This document shows, piece after piece, positions 18,011 to 26,872 of a stretch of 64,000 nt of DNA (position 1 is the first letter of the stretch; every line of letters begins with the position of its first letter). Source of the stretch: REEB95 sp050729835 (lineage in GTDB: Bacteria > Pseudomonadota > Alphaproteobacteria > ATCC43930 > CGMCC-115725); assembly GCA_050729835.1 (NCBI GenBank), contig JBOHLS010000014.1, forward strand, positions 1 to 64,000. The letters are read 5' to 3'. The notes beneath the pieces were generated by a model. The model made no database searches, had not been told where the DNA came from, and worked only from the letters and a program-made list of their open reading frames with translations. Both the position numbers and the translations under genes were made by a program.

Positions 18011-18216
18011 ATCGAGCTCTCGGCTTCGGCGATCAACGCCCGGGCGCGGCCGAGGTCGACCTCGGCCACTAGAATCCGCCGCTGGATGGCGCCGATCGAG
18101 CCTTCGATCACGCTGGTATGGCGGTCGGCGATCACGATTTCGATACCGGCGGCGGCCAACAGCGCCTCGGCCCACGACAACCGCACCGGATCGTTGCTGC
18201 GCAGCAGTTCCTTCAT
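18007..18216 (-). CDS. DUF2007 small protein
   Basis: The 69-residue protein begins MKELLRSNDPVRLSWAEALL, continues AAGIEIVIADRHTSV and ends with VAEVDLGRARALIAE. This ferredoxin-like layout is that of DUF2007, called a putative signal-transducing domain. It precedes and overlaps the methyltransferase gene by four bases. This pairing is frequent in alphaproteobacteria as I recall it, but the function is unknown. Confidence 0.82.
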   Translation of the reverse strand: MKELLRSNDPVRLSWAEALLAAAGIEIVIADRHTSVIEGSIGAIQRRILVAEVDLGRARALIAEAESSM

Positions 18217-18336
18217 CGGCCCTCGACCGGATAGACTGCCCGCCATGCCGAGCGGCCGGGGGCGCTTGACCCGAAGGTCAAGCCCTCTATGCTCGCTGTG
18301 CCGGCGCGCGCGGTCAACCCGCCAGGGAGAGACGAT

Positions 18337-19353
18337 TTGGCATTGCCTGCAAATGCAGACCGGAGCGTCAAGCACCGGGTTTCGCTTGACCGGCTGAACG
18401 CGCTGGTCGCGGCCGATCTGGCGCAGGTCAACGCGCTGATCCTGGCGCGGATGCAGAGCCCCGTCGCGCTGATCCCGCAGCTCGCCGGCCACATCATCGC
18501 CGCCGGCGGCAAGCGCCTCCGGCCGATGCTGACGCTCGCCAGCGCGCGACTGTGCGGCTATCGCGGCGACCGCCACATCGCGCTCGCCGCCGCGGTCGAG
18601 TTCATCCACACCGCGACGCTGCTGCACGACGACGTGGTCGACGCCAGCGGGCTCAGGCGCGGTCTCGCCACCGCCAACGCCGTGTGGGGCAACAAGCCGT
18701 CGGTGCTGGTCGGCGACTTCCTGTTCAGCCGCGCCTTCCAGCTCATGGTCGAGGACGGCTCGCTCAAGGTGCTCGACATCCTGTCGCGCGCCTCGGCGAT
18801 CATCGCCGAGGGCGAGGTGCTCCAGCTCGTCACCAGCAACGACACCGATACGACCGAGGCGCAATACCTCGAAGTCATCAACGCCAAGACCGCGGCGCTC
18901 TTCGCTGCGGCAAGTCGGATCGGCGCGGTGCTCGGCGAGCGCAAGGAGACCGAGGAGAAGGCGCTCGAGGCCTATGGCCGCAATCTCGGCATCGCCTTCC
19001 AGCTGGTCGATGACATGCTCGACTATGCGGCGCAACAGGCAGAGCTCGGCAAGACGGTGGGCGACGATTTCCGCGACGGCAAGATCACCCTGCCGGTGGT
19101 GCTGGCGCTCAAGACGGCCGACGAGAGCGAGCACGAATTCTGGCGCCGCACGCTCGAGGCCGGCGAGCAGCGCGACGGCGACCTCGAACGCGCCATCGCG
19201 CTGATGCAGCGCCACGGCACCCTCGCCGCCACGCTCGAACGGGCGCGGCTCTATGCCGAAACCGCCCGCGGCGCCCTCGGCATCTTCCATGAATCGCCCG
19301 AGCGCCGGGCGCTCGACGAAGCCATCGATTTCTGCCTGGAGCGCGGCCATTAG
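18337..19353 (+). CDS. ispB: Octaprenyl (polyprenyl) diphosphate synthase
   Basis: The enzyme extends farnesyl diphosphate to the long chain of ubiquinone. Both aspartate-rich motifs are intact (LLHDDVVD and LVDDMLD), with GGKRLRPML before the first and a K-T-V-G-D-D-F-R-D-G-K segment after the second. TTG 18337 is chosen because AGGGAGA lies seven bases upstream and it gives the usual length of 338; ATG 18289 in the same frame is possible but has no ribosome site. It diverges from the DUF2007 gene. Product chain length cannot be fixed from sequence. Confidence 0.9.
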   Translation: MALPANADRSVKHRVSLDRLNALVAADLAQVNALILARMQSPVALIPQLAGHIIAAGGKRLRPMLTLASARLCGYRGDRHIALAAAVEFIHTATLLHDDVVDASGLRRGLATANAVWGNKPSVLVGDFLFSRAFQLMVEDGSLKVLDILSRASAIIAEGEVLQLVTSNDTDTTEAQYLEVINAKTAALFAAASRIGAVLGERKETEEKALEAYGRNLGIAFQLVDDMLDYAAQQAELGKTVGDDFRDGKITLPVVLALKTADESEHEFWRRTLEAGEQRDGDLERAIALMQRHGTLAATLERARLYAETARGALGIFHESPERRALDEAIDFCLERGH

Positions 19354-19419
19354 CCGTCGCGATTTTCGGGCGAAAAAGACTATGGTATCAGGGCCCAAGC
19401 CTGCTATACCGCGCCGCGC

Positions 19420-19496
19420 CGGAGTGTAGCTCAGCCTGGTAGAGCACTAGCTTCGGGAGCTAGGGGCCGGAGGTTCGAATCCTCTCACTCCGACCA
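19420..19496 (+). tRNA. tRNA-Pro (CGG)
   Basis: A cloverleaf can be drawn by eye. Acceptor arms are CGGAGTG (19420-19426) and CACTCCG (19486-19492). The anticodon stem CTAGC/GCTAG holds the loop TTCGGGA with anticodon CGG. The T arm contains GGTTCGAATCC. Discriminator A19493 is followed by an encoded CCA at 19494-19496. Proline codon CCG is expected to be common in a genome this rich in GC. Confidence 0.95.
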
Positions 19497-19531
19497 TTCC
19501 CGCCGACCGATCAAGGCACGGAAAGGCTACC

Positions 19532-19562
19532 AAACGGCCGCTTTCAACCAGCGGCCGTTTCT
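19532..19562 (+). terminator. Hairpin terminator after tRNA-Pro
   Basis: A perfect 11-bp stem, AAACGGCCGCT (19532-19542) and AGCGGCCGTTT (19550-19560), with a 7-base loop lies 36 bp beyond the tRNA. The T-tract is short, so it is an intrinsic terminator of moderate strength. Confidence 0.7.
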
Positions 19563-19635
19563 GCTATTCGAGTGCGGTGGCGGGAGTTTCGGGTTACGGC
19601 CGGCGTCCAGAGCAGGCCGAGAGGCTTTGCGAACC

Positions 19636-19980
19636 ATGGTCATGATGCGGGGTCGCGACAGCGAGCCGGTCGAACTCCGGCCCGGCTCCGGTGTGCGCGA
19701 GGCGGCGCATGCGGCCGAAGTCGAGCAATGGGCTTGGCGCCGGGTGCGCGCCCTGCGGCTGTTCTACAGCCACCTGACAGTCTATGTCGTCGTCAACTTC
19801 GTCCTCTTCATGATCGATTCCACCTCGCCGGGGCCGATGTGGTTCTATGCGCCGCTGGTCGGCTGGGGATTGCTGCTCTGCCTGCACGCGCTGCATGCCT
19901 ATGAGATGCTGCCGTGGACGACGCAGGATTGGGAGCACCGCAAGGTCCGCGAGCTCATCGAGAAGCGACGACGCCATTGA
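19636..19980 (+). CDS. 2TM-domain membrane protein
   Basis: The 114-residue protein has a short polar N terminus, an amphipathic region with RALRLFYSHLTVYVVVNF, and two membrane helices (about residues 43-63 and 72-92) separated by a short loop. The tail TTQDWEHRKVRELIEKRRR is basic. This is the 2TM domain pattern, also seen fused to histidine kinases, but here it stands alone. ATG 19636 is preferred to the in-frame TTG 19627. Function unknown. Confidence 0.75.
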   Translation: MVMMRGRDSEPVELRPGSGVREAAHAAEVEQWAWRRVRALRLFYSHLTVYVVVNFVLFMIDSTSPGPMWFYAPLVGWGLLLCLHALHAYEMLPWTTQDWEHRKVRELIEKRRRH

Positions 19981-20010
19981 AACGCCCTTGCGCCAAATCC
20001 GCTTGAACCC

Positions 20011-21360
20011 ATGATGCGAAATCGCTTGTCAGCCCGTTTGCTCGGGCCGGCGTTGGCCGGCGTCCTGGTTCTTGGCCTCGCCGCCTGCGCCTCGCATCCC
20101 GAAGCGACGCACAACGATGCCGCCGCCGCGGCCGCAGCGCCCTCGCACAACGCCGACATGAGCCTCTATACCCGCGTACTCAACCGCGTGCAGGCGAGCT
20201 ATGTCGAGCCGGTGAGCGAGGACAAGCTGGTCGTCAACTCGCTCAAGGGCATGCTGTCGTCGCTCGATCCCCATTCCGATTACCTGAACGAAAGCGAGTA
20301 CCAGGATTTGCTCGACGAAAGCGAGGGCGAGTTCGCCGGCATCGGCGCCGAGATCACCCTCGACGAGAGCCATCCCAAGGTGATCTCGCCGATCGACGAC
20401 ACGCCGGCGGCGCGGGCCGGACTCAAGCCCGGCGACCTCATCCTCAAGATCGACGGCAAGTTGACCGACGGGATGGACCTCAAGGACGCGGTCGATCGCC
20501 TGCGCGGGCCGGTCGGAACGCCGGTGCGCGTGACCATCGGCCGCGCCGGCGTGCGTCCCTTCGACGTCACTCTCGTCCGCGCGGTCATTCACGTCGCGTC
20601 GGTCAAATCGCAGCTCGAGCCCGACAAGATCGCCTATATCCGCGTCTCGATCTTCTCCGAAAAGACCAACGACGAGCTGGTGAAGGCGATCCATACGCTG
20701 AAGCGGAAGGCCGGCGGCCGCCTCAACGGCATGGTGCTCGACTTGCGCAACGATCCGGGCGGATTGCTCGACCAGGCGGTCGCGGTCGCCGGCGACTTCC
20801 TCGACGGCGGCACGGTCGTTTCGACCCGCGGCCGCGACCCCGAGGACAATCGCGCGTTCACGGCCGAGGCGTCGGGCGATCGCGTCGTCGGCGTGCCGGT
20901 GATCGTGCTGATCAACGGCGCATCGGCCTCGGCCTCTGAGATCGTCGCCGGCGCACTCAAGGACCGGCGACGCGCGCAGATCCTGGGCACGCGCAGCTTC
21001 GGCAAGGGCTCGGTCCAGACCATCATCCCGCTCGATGGCCGCGGCGCGATCCGGCTGACCACCGCGCTCTACTACACGCCATCCGGCACCTCGATCCAGG
21101 ATCGCGGCATCACGCCCGACTTCGTGGTTCTGCCGCCGCGCGGCCAGCGCCTGCCCGCCGTCGACATCGTGCACGAGGCCGACCTCCGGGGCGCGCTCAA
21201 CAATCCCGGCGGCGCGGCCAAGGCGGGCGCCAACGTCACCTCGCCCGAGGCGAACATCGACCCGACGCTGATCGGCACGCCGAAGGATTATCAGCTGACG
21301 GTGGCGCTCGACCGGCTCAAGACCGAGCAGGCCAAGACCGCAGCCACCGCGGCGCACTAG
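20011..21360 (+). CDS. ctpA: Carboxy-terminal processing protease, S41 family, lipoprotein
   Basis: The 449-residue protein has a lipoprotein signal with lipobox LAAC and modified Cys26, so it is anchored in the envelope. A PDZ domain (about residues 105-190) has GIGAEITLD and ARAGLKPGDLILKIDG. The peptidase core has the catalytic Ser in NGASASASEIVAGAL and Lys in GTRSFGKGSVQT. Such proteases trim periplasmic proteins and control cell-wall hydrolases. The lipid anchor is less usual than the simple secretion signal of many family members. Confidence 0.9.
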   Translation: MMRNRLSARLLGPALAGVLVLGLAACASHPEATHNDAAAAAAAPSHNADMSLYTRVLNRVQASYVEPVSEDKLVVNSLKGMLSSLDPHSDYLNESEYQDLLDESEGEFAGIGAEITLDESHPKVISPIDDTPAARAGLKPGDLILKIDGKLTDGMDLKDAVDRLRGPVGTPVRVTIGRAGVRPFDVTLVRAVIHVASVKSQLEPDKIAYIRVSIFSEKTNDELVKAIHTLKRKAGGRLNGMVLDLRNDPGGLLDQAVAVAGDFLDGGTVVSTRGRDPEDNRAFTAEASGDRVVGVPVIVLINGASASASEIVAGALKDRRRAQILGTRSFGKGSVQTIIPLDGRGAIRLTTALYYTPSGTSIQDRGITPDFVVLPPRGQRLPAVDIVHEADLRGALNNPGGAAKAGANVTSPEANIDPTLIGTPKDYQLTVALDRLKTEQAKTAATAAH

Positions 21361-21460
21361 CCGGCCACCGTCGCCACGCAAACGTGAACGCCGGCGCCGT
21401 TTCTGCTGGCGTCGCGAACCTCCTATAATGATCGGAGGCGTGGCCCGGACGGAGGCATCC

Positions 21461-21937
21461 ATGCGCGTGACGCGGCACCTGTTGCTCGCTCTCGGCCTGT
21501 TCCTCGCCGGCTGCATCCCCCAAAACCCGGCCCTGCCGACCTTTGCGACGGCCGAGCGGACCTTGCCGCCGCCGGCGCCGGGCATGGCGCGGCTCTTCTT
21601 CTATCGCCTGCTCGAACCCAATGAACCGGCGCTCGGCACCGCGGTCATGCTCAACGGGAAGACGGTCGGCTTCTCGCGCAACGGCACGGTGCTCTACCGC
21701 GACGTGACGCCCGGAAGCTATTTCGTCTCGGTCGCGAGCCCCGGCCCCTATCCCTATCAGTTCAAGACCGTGCAGGTGCAGGCCGGCCAGGTCTGGTATT
21801 TCCGCATCGAATCCCTGGCGAGTTGGTCGGGTTGCAGCGTCCGAGGCCCTTGCCGCGGCGACACCTTCGTCGTCGCCATCGTCGACCCGGCGCAGGCACG
21901 CGTCGAGATCGCGCCGCTCGGCTTGCTCAGCGGCTGA
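21461..21937 (+). CDS. DUF2846-like lipoprotein
   Basis: The 158-residue protein has a lipoprotein signal (LALGLFLAGC, modified Cys at about 17). The mature part has the DUF2846-like strand pattern MARLFFYRL, GTAVMLNGKTVGF, YRDVTPGSYFVSV and QVQAGQVWYFRIE. ATG 21461 follows GGAGG; an upstream in-frame ATG at 21428 would place 11 residues before the signal and is rejected. The mature part has two Cys that could form a disulfide. Function unknown, envelope location inferred. Confidence 0.78.
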   Translation: MRVTRHLLLALGLFLAGCIPQNPALPTFATAERTLPPPAPGMARLFFYRLLEPNEPALGTAVMLNGKTVGFSRNGTVLYRDVTPGSYFVSVASPGPYPYQFKTVQVQAGQVWYFRIESLASWSGCSVRGPCRGDTFVVAIVDPAQARVEIAPLGLLSG

Positions 21938-21990
21938 CCGCCGGGGCCGCGGCTTCGGCGCTTGCCGCGCGGCCGCTCCGGGACTAAGTC

Positions 21991-22611
21991 ATGGGCATGG
22001 ATGCGCCCGATCCCTCGCGCGAAAGCGCCCAGCTCCACGTCAGCACGCTGCTGGTGGCGCCGGAGCGCGCGCTCATCAACGCGCTCGACCAGCTCGGCTT
22101 CGCCGACAACGACGACCGCGTGATCGAGCACGAAGGCAAGTTCGCCTTCATCACCTGCAGCCACGACGCGGATTGCGACGATATGTTCGCGCTGATCGCC
22201 GAGCTGGCCGCGCGCGGCGAGAGCTGGGAGCTGCAGTTCCGCATCGACACCGGCGAGGGCCGCGCCATCTTCCAGCGCCTGTCACGGCACCAGCGCGTCG
22301 AGGCGGTCGATTCCGCCGTGCCGAAAGAGACCGACGAAGCCGCCGCCGAATTGCCGACGCACGACCTCGACAGCGACGCCGGCCGGAGCGAGCTCGCGCG
22401 CGCGCTCGACCGCATCGACCCAGCGGAGATTTTCATCACCATCGGCTCGCATCCCAAGGGACACGCGACCGCGGTCATCCTGCGCCGCAATCCGCGCCGC
22501 GCGCTGTTCGTCGCGTCCGCGTCCGACGAGGCCAGCCTGCGCGCGGCGATCCGCGAAAAATTGCCGAAGGTGATGTTCGCGGTGACGATGAAGCCGTCCG
22601 ACGGCGCATGA
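21991..22611 (+). CDS. Hypothetical protein (206 aa)
   Basis: The soluble acidic protein has two halves: an N-terminal part with LLVAPERALINALDQLGF and HDADCDDMFALIAELAARG, and a C-terminal part with PAEIFITIGSHPKGHATAVI and KVMFAVTMKP. The joining region is rich in Asp, Glu and Ala. I recognise no family. The stop overlaps the next ATG (ATGA), so it is translationally coupled to the membrane acyltransferase. Confidence 0.7.
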   Translation: MGMDAPDPSRESAQLHVSTLLVAPERALINALDQLGFADNDDRVIEHEGKFAFITCSHDADCDDMFALIAELAARGESWELQFRIDTGEGRAIFQRLSRHQRVEAVDSAVPKETDEAAAELPTHDLDSDAGRSELARALDRIDPAEIFITIGSHPKGHATAVILRRNPRRALFVASASDEASLRAAIREKLPKVMFAVTMKPSDGA

Positions 22612-23663
22612 GCGGCGCGCCCGCTGCCTCGCGCGACAACAACTTCGACGCCCTGCGCCTCTTCGCCGCGATCTCGGTCATCTTCTCGCATGCGTTCCTG
22701 ATCGCCCAGGGCACGCAGGACCACGAGCCGCTCATCTGGCTCACCGGCCGGCAATCCATCCTCGGCCTCGCCGGCGTCTTCGTGTTCTTCGCCATCAGCG
22801 GCCATCTGGTTTCCCAGAGCTGGGAGCAGACGGGATCGGCGCCGCGCTATCTGCTGAAACGCGGCCTGCGCATCTTTCCCGGCCTCGTCGCGGCGCTGAT
22901 CCTGTCGGCGTTCGTGCTGGCGCCGTTGGTGACGAAGCTGCCACTGGCGGATTATCTCGCGCGCTCCGAGCCCTATCGCTACGTCGCGGGCAACGCCGCG
23001 CTGTCGGTCAAAGTGCACGAGCTGCCCGGCGTGCTGTTCGTCGACAACCCGATCGGGCTCGAGATCAACGGCTCGCTGTGGACGCTGCGCTACGAATTCA
23101 TGATGTACCTGATGGTAATGGCGCTCGGCCTGGCGCGCCTGCTCAACCTCGGGACGTGCCTCCTGCTGCTCGCGCTCGGCCTGGCGTGCGTCGGTCTGCC
23201 GGCGACGTTCGGCGCGCTCGGCGGCTGGGGCTGGATGCTGTCGTTCTTTGCCATCGGCATGACGCTTCATCGGCTACGCGGCACGCGCGTCTTCGACGGC
23301 CGCGTCGCGCTGGCGGCACTTGCGCTTCTCGTCGTCAGCGTCTCGATTCGGCAATTCATCCTGTTGTTTCCCTTCACCGGCTGCTATCTGGCGCTGTGGC
23401 TCGCGCTCAACCCGCGCCTGCCGCTGCTGCGCACGGCGCGTTGGGGCGACCTGTCTTATGGCCTCTACATCTATGGCTGGCCGTCCGAGCAGCTGGTCAT
23501 CTGGCTCAAGGGCGGCCATGCGCCGTGGTGGCAGGTGTTCGGCGGCGGGCTACTGATCGCCGGTGGCTTGGCCTTCGCCTCCTGGCATCTGATCGAAAGC
23601 CCGGCGCTGCGCCTGAAGCCGCGGCCACGTCCGGTGCCGGCGTTGGCGATCAACCCAGGCTGA
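22608..23663 (+). CDS. Acyltransferase family 3 membrane protein
   Basis: The 351-residue protein has about ten membrane helices and the family opening NFDALRLFAAISVIFSHAF, including the R and H conserved in acyltransferase 3 (OatA/NodX-type) proteins. Later features are SGHLVSQSW and the final SYGLYIYGWP. These enzymes O-acetylate sugars of lipopolysaccharide, capsule or other envelope glycans using cytoplasmic acetyl-CoA. It is coupled to the upstream hypothetical gene and is followed after one base by the hydrolase gene. Confidence 0.87.
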   Translation: MSGAPAASRDNNFDALRLFAAISVIFSHAFLIAQGTQDHEPLIWLTGRQSILGLAGVFVFFAISGHLVSQSWEQTGSAPRYLLKRGLRIFPGLVAALILSAFVLAPLVTKLPLADYLARSEPYRYVAGNAALSVKVHELPGVLFVDNPIGLEINGSLWTLRYEFMMYLMVMALGLARLLNLGTCLLLLALGLACVGLPATFGALGGWGWMLSFFAIGMTLHRLRGTRVFDGRVALAALALLVVSVSIRQFILLFPFTGCYLALWLALNPRLPLLRTARWGDLSYGLYIYGWPSEQLVIWLKGGHAPWWQVFGGGLLIAGGLAFASWHLIESPALRLKPRPRPVPALAINPG

Positions 23664-23664
23664 G

Positions 23665-24585
23665 ATGGCAACCGAAATCCCGTTCCGCCGCGATTTCACC
23701 TTTCGCTATGGCGAGGCCGAGACGCTCTCGCCGCTGATCCGGCGCATCGTCGCGTGCAATCCGAGCCCTTTCACCTTCAAGGGCACCGGCACCTACATCG
23801 TCGGACGCGGCCAGGTCGCGATCGTCGATCCCGGCCCAGCGATCGCCGCGCACGTCGACGCATTGCTGGCGGCGGTGGCGCGCGAAACCGTGACGCATAT
23901 CGTCGTGACCCACACCCATCTCGATCATTCGCCGGCCGCCGCCGCGGTCAAGCAGGCGACCGGCGCGCGCACCTTCGGCTTCGGGCCGCACGGCGCCGGC
24001 CGGGCCGAGGAGCGCGCCGGCATCGAACTCGGCGTGGTCGAGGAAGGCGGCGACCACGACTTCCGGCCCGACGTCGCGCTGCGCGACGGCGATGTGGTGG
24101 ATGGTCGGGGCTGGAACCTCGCTGCGGTCGAGACGCCGGGCCACACCGCCAACCATCTTTGTTTCGCGCTGCCGGAGGAAAAGGTGCTGTTCACCGGCGA
24201 CCACGTCATGGGCTGGTCGACAAGCGTCATCGCGCCGCCCGACGGCGACATGGGCGCCTATCTGCGCTCGCTCGACAAGCTGTTGGCGCGCGACGACGCG
24301 CGCTATTGGCCGACGCACGGGCCGTGCATCGACGAGCCCAAGCCCTATGTGCGCGCCTTCATCGCCCACCGCCGCGAGCGCGCCGACGCCATCCGGGCGC
24401 GGCTCCGCGCCGGCGATCGCACGATTCCGGAAATCGTCGCGCGGGTCTATGTTGGCCTCGATCCGCACCTGGTTGCGGCCGCCGGCCGGTCCGTCCTCGC
24501 CCATCTGGTCGAGATGATCGAGCGCGGCATCGCCGACAGCGACGGCCCGCCATCGCCCACCTCCCGGTTCCGGCCGCGCGAGTAG
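23665..24585 (+). CDS. Metallo-beta-lactamase-fold hydrolase (LACTB2-like)
   Basis: The 306-residue protein has the metal-binding motif THTHLDHS, then GHTANHLCF and FTGDHVMGWSTSVI, all typical of LACTB2/glyoxalase II-like hydrolases. A C-terminal helical domain (about residues 225-290) resembles the winged-helix part of that group. The stop of the acyltransferase and this ATG are one base apart. Endoribonuclease or thioester hydrolase roles are both known in relatives, so the substrate is open. Confidence 0.85.
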   Translation: MATEIPFRRDFTFRYGEAETLSPLIRRIVACNPSPFTFKGTGTYIVGRGQVAIVDPGPAIAAHVDALLAAVARETVTHIVVTHTHLDHSPAAAAVKQATGARTFGFGPHGAGRAEERAGIELGVVEEGGDHDFRPDVALRDGDVVDGRGWNLAAVETPGHTANHLCFALPEEKVLFTGDHVMGWSTSVIAPPDGDMGAYLRSLDKLLARDDARYWPTHGPCIDEPKPYVRAFIAHRRERADAIRARLRAGDRTIPEIVARVYVGLDPHLVAAAGRSVLAHLVEMIERGIADSDGPPSPTSRFRPRE

Positions 24586-24735
24586 TGCCGCCGCCGCCCA
24601 CAGCCCGGCCATGTCCATGGTTGAAACCAAACGCGATCCCGGCCGCGCCCCCGGGGATGACAAGCGCGCAACCCTGGCCTAGTATCGCTCGATCAACAAC
24701 AAGCCGGCTCACCGGCAGCAACAGGGAGGGAGACA

Positions 24736-26016
24736 ATGCAGTTACGGTGGAATTCCGGCGCGTTGGGGCGCGCCATCGTCGTCCTGACGGTGGCCGTGGC
24801 GCTCGCCGCCGGTGCGCCGCAGGCGCGGGCGCAGAACAAGCAACCGATCAAGATCGGCTTCAGCATGGCGCTGACCGGCGCCTTGGCCGGCGCCGGCAAG
24901 TCGGGCCTGCTGGCGATCCAGATCTGGGCGAAGGACCAGAACGCCAAAGGCGGCCTGCTCGGCCGCCCGGTCAAGCTGATCTATTACGACGACCAGACCA
25001 ATCCCTCGACGGTGCCGGGCATCTACACCAAGCTGCTCGACGTCGACAAAGTCGACCTCGTCGTTGGTCCCTATGGCACGGTGCCGATCTCGGCCGCCAT
25101 GCCGATCATCATCGCCCACAAGATGACGTTCCTGGCGCTGCTCGGGCTCGCCGTGAACAGCAATTTCCACTATCCCAACTACTTCGCGATGATTCCGTCG
25201 GGACCGGACCCGAAAGAGTCCTTCACCAAGGGCTTCTTCGACATCGCGCTGGCGCAGAATCCGAAGCCCAAGACCATCGCCATCGTCGGCTCGCAGGATG
25301 AGTTCTCCACGCATCTGACCGATGGCGCGCGGAACAACGCCAAGGCGGCGGGCCTCAAGATCGTCTACGACAAGGGCTTCCCGCCGAACACGACGGACTG
25401 CTCGCCGATCATGCGGGCGATCAACGCCACCAACCCCGACCTCATCGTCGTCGGCACCTATCCCCCGGCCGCGATCTGCATGGTGCACGCGATGAGCGAA
25501 GTCGGCACCAAGGCCAAGATGTTCGGCGGCGGCATGGTCGGACTGCAGTACACGGCGATCAAGGAGCAGCTTGGCCCGGCCCTCAACGGCATCGTCAACT
25601 ACGACATCTGGGTGCCGGCCAAGACCATGATGTTCCCGGGCACCGAGGACGTGCTGAAGAAGTACCAGGCGGAGGCCAAGTCGGCGGGTGTCGATCCGCT
25701 CGGCTATTACATGGCGCCGATCTCGTACGCTTACATGCAGATCCTGGCCGACGCCGTCGAGGCGACGAAGGGCCTCGATCAGCAGAAGTTGGCGGACTAC
25801 ATCCGCTCGCACACCTTCCACACGGTGTACGGCGACGTGAAGTTCGGCAAGGACGGCGAATGGGCGCAGTCGCGGATGCTGCAAGTGCAGTTCCAGCACA
25901 TCAGCGGCAACGGCATCGAACAGTTCGAAGACCCGAACAAGCAGATCGTTCTGACGCCGACGGCGTTCAAATCGGGCAAGGTGATCTATCCGATGCAGAA
26001 AGCCAGCGCGAAGTAA
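24736..26016 (+). CDS. Periplasmic substrate-binding protein, branched-chain amino acid (HAAT) ABC type
   Basis: The 426-residue protein has a clear Sec signal peptide ending QARAQ, then IKIGFSMALTGALAGAG, the usual start of type I LivJ-like binding proteins. Later segments such as LLGRPVKLIYYDDQTNPSTV and DLVVGPYGTVPI fit the fold. GGGAGG precedes ATG 24736. No permease or ATPase gene lies beside it, so it would need partners encoded elsewhere. In this family ligands include aromatic and dicarboxylic acids as well as amino acids. Confidence 0.9.
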   Translation: MQLRWNSGALGRAIVVLTVAVALAAGAPQARAQNKQPIKIGFSMALTGALAGAGKSGLLAIQIWAKDQNAKGGLLGRPVKLIYYDDQTNPSTVPGIYTKLLDVDKVDLVVGPYGTVPISAAMPIIIAHKMTFLALLGLAVNSNFHYPNYFAMIPSGPDPKESFTKGFFDIALAQNPKPKTIAIVGSQDEFSTHLTDGARNNAKAAGLKIVYDKGFPPNTTDCSPIMRAINATNPDLIVVGTYPPAAICMVHAMSEVGTKAKMFGGGMVGLQYTAIKEQLGPALNGIVNYDIWVPAKTMMFPGTEDVLKKYQAEAKSAGVDPLGYYMAPISYAYMQILADAVEATKGLDQQKLADYIRSHTFHTVYGDVKFGKDGEWAQSRMLQVQFQHISGNGIEQFEDPNKQIVLTPTAFKSGKVIYPMQKASAK

Positions 26017-26038
26017 ACGCCGCGTCTGCGAAACGATG

Positions 26039-26069
26039 AGGCGCCGACCTACGGGCCGGCGCCTTTTTC
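26039..26069 (+). terminator. Intrinsic terminator of the binding-protein gene
   Basis: The stem AGGCGCCG (26039-26046) and CGGCGCCT (26057-26064) is followed by a T-rich tail to 26070. It lies 23 bp after the binding-protein stop and between convergent genes. Confidence 0.85.
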
Positions 26070-26081
26070 TTTGGCAAGAAT

Positions 26082-26864
26082 CTAAAGCAGCGCGCGCAGC
26101 GCCTTGGCGCGCTCGGTCGAGGCCTGCGCCAGGACATTGGTGTCGTTGCCGCCGAGGATGAAGCGCATGCCGAGTCCGACATAGCGGCGGATGAGTTCGA
26201 GATCGCCGACGCCGCCCATCCCCGGCCATTTCTTGTGCTTGCCGCAGGCGGTCACCACCGACCGATAGGCGGCAGCGACGCGCTCGTGCGCCAGGTCGCC
26301 GGCGATGCCCATCTCGAGCGCGAGGTCGTTGGTGCCGATCATCACCACGTCGATGCCCGGCACCACGGCAATGGAATCGGCGTTGGCGATCGCCGTCGGC
26401 GTCTCGACCATGGCGACGATCAGCATCTCGGCGTTGAGGGTCGTCGCCACCTCGCTCGCCTTGGCGCCGCCATAGCCGTAATGCGGCAGGCCGCCGACGA
26501 TCGAGCGGTGGCCGAGCGGCGGGTATTTGAGATGAGCGACCAGCGCCCGCGCCTCCTCGGCATTGTCCACGTGCGGCATGACGATGCCCCAGCCGCCGGC
26601 ATCGAGCGCCCGCGTCGCCATGTCGAACTGGCCGTGCGGCACGCGGATCAGCGGCGCGATGCCGGCGTCGAGCGCGGCGACGGAGATCTGCGCCGTCGTT
26701 TCGAGCGAGCCCGGCCCGTGCTCGAGGTCGATGAACAACCAGTCGTAGCCGGCGGTGCGCATCAGGCGCGCGATCTCGGCGGTGCGGGCGAAGCGCACAC
26801 CCATGCCGAGGGCGAGGCTGCCCTGGGCGAGACGGGCGCGCGCCGGATTGCGGGGCTGGTCCAT
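26082..26864 (-). CDS. HpcH/HpaI aldolase/citrate lyase family protein
   Basis: The 260-residue TIM-barrel enzyme has FIDLEHGPGSLETT, a GGWGIVMPHVDNAEEAR strand, the metal-ligand stretch MVETPTAIANADSI and VMIGTNDLALEMG. It fits class II pyruvate aldolases such as 4-hydroxy-2-oxo-heptanedioate aldolase, which split 2-oxo-hydroxy acids. ATG 26864 follows AGGAG by five bases. It lies 8 bp downstream of the cyclase gene, so the two form an operon, probably for breakdown of an organic or aromatic acid. Confidence 0.87.
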   Translation of the reverse strand: MDQPRNPARARLAQGSLALGMGVRFARTAEIARLMRTAGYDWLFIDLEHGPGSLETTAQISVAALDAGIAPLIRVPHGQFDMATRALDAGGWGIVMPHVDNAEEARALVAHLKYPPLGHRSIVGGLPHYGYGGAKASEVATTLNAEMLIVAMVETPTAIANADSIAVVPGIDVVMIGTNDLALEMGIAGDLAHERVAAAYRSVVTACGKHKKWPGMGGVGDLELIRRYVGLGMRFILGGNDTNVLAQASTERAKALRALL

Positions 26865-26872
26865 GATCACTC

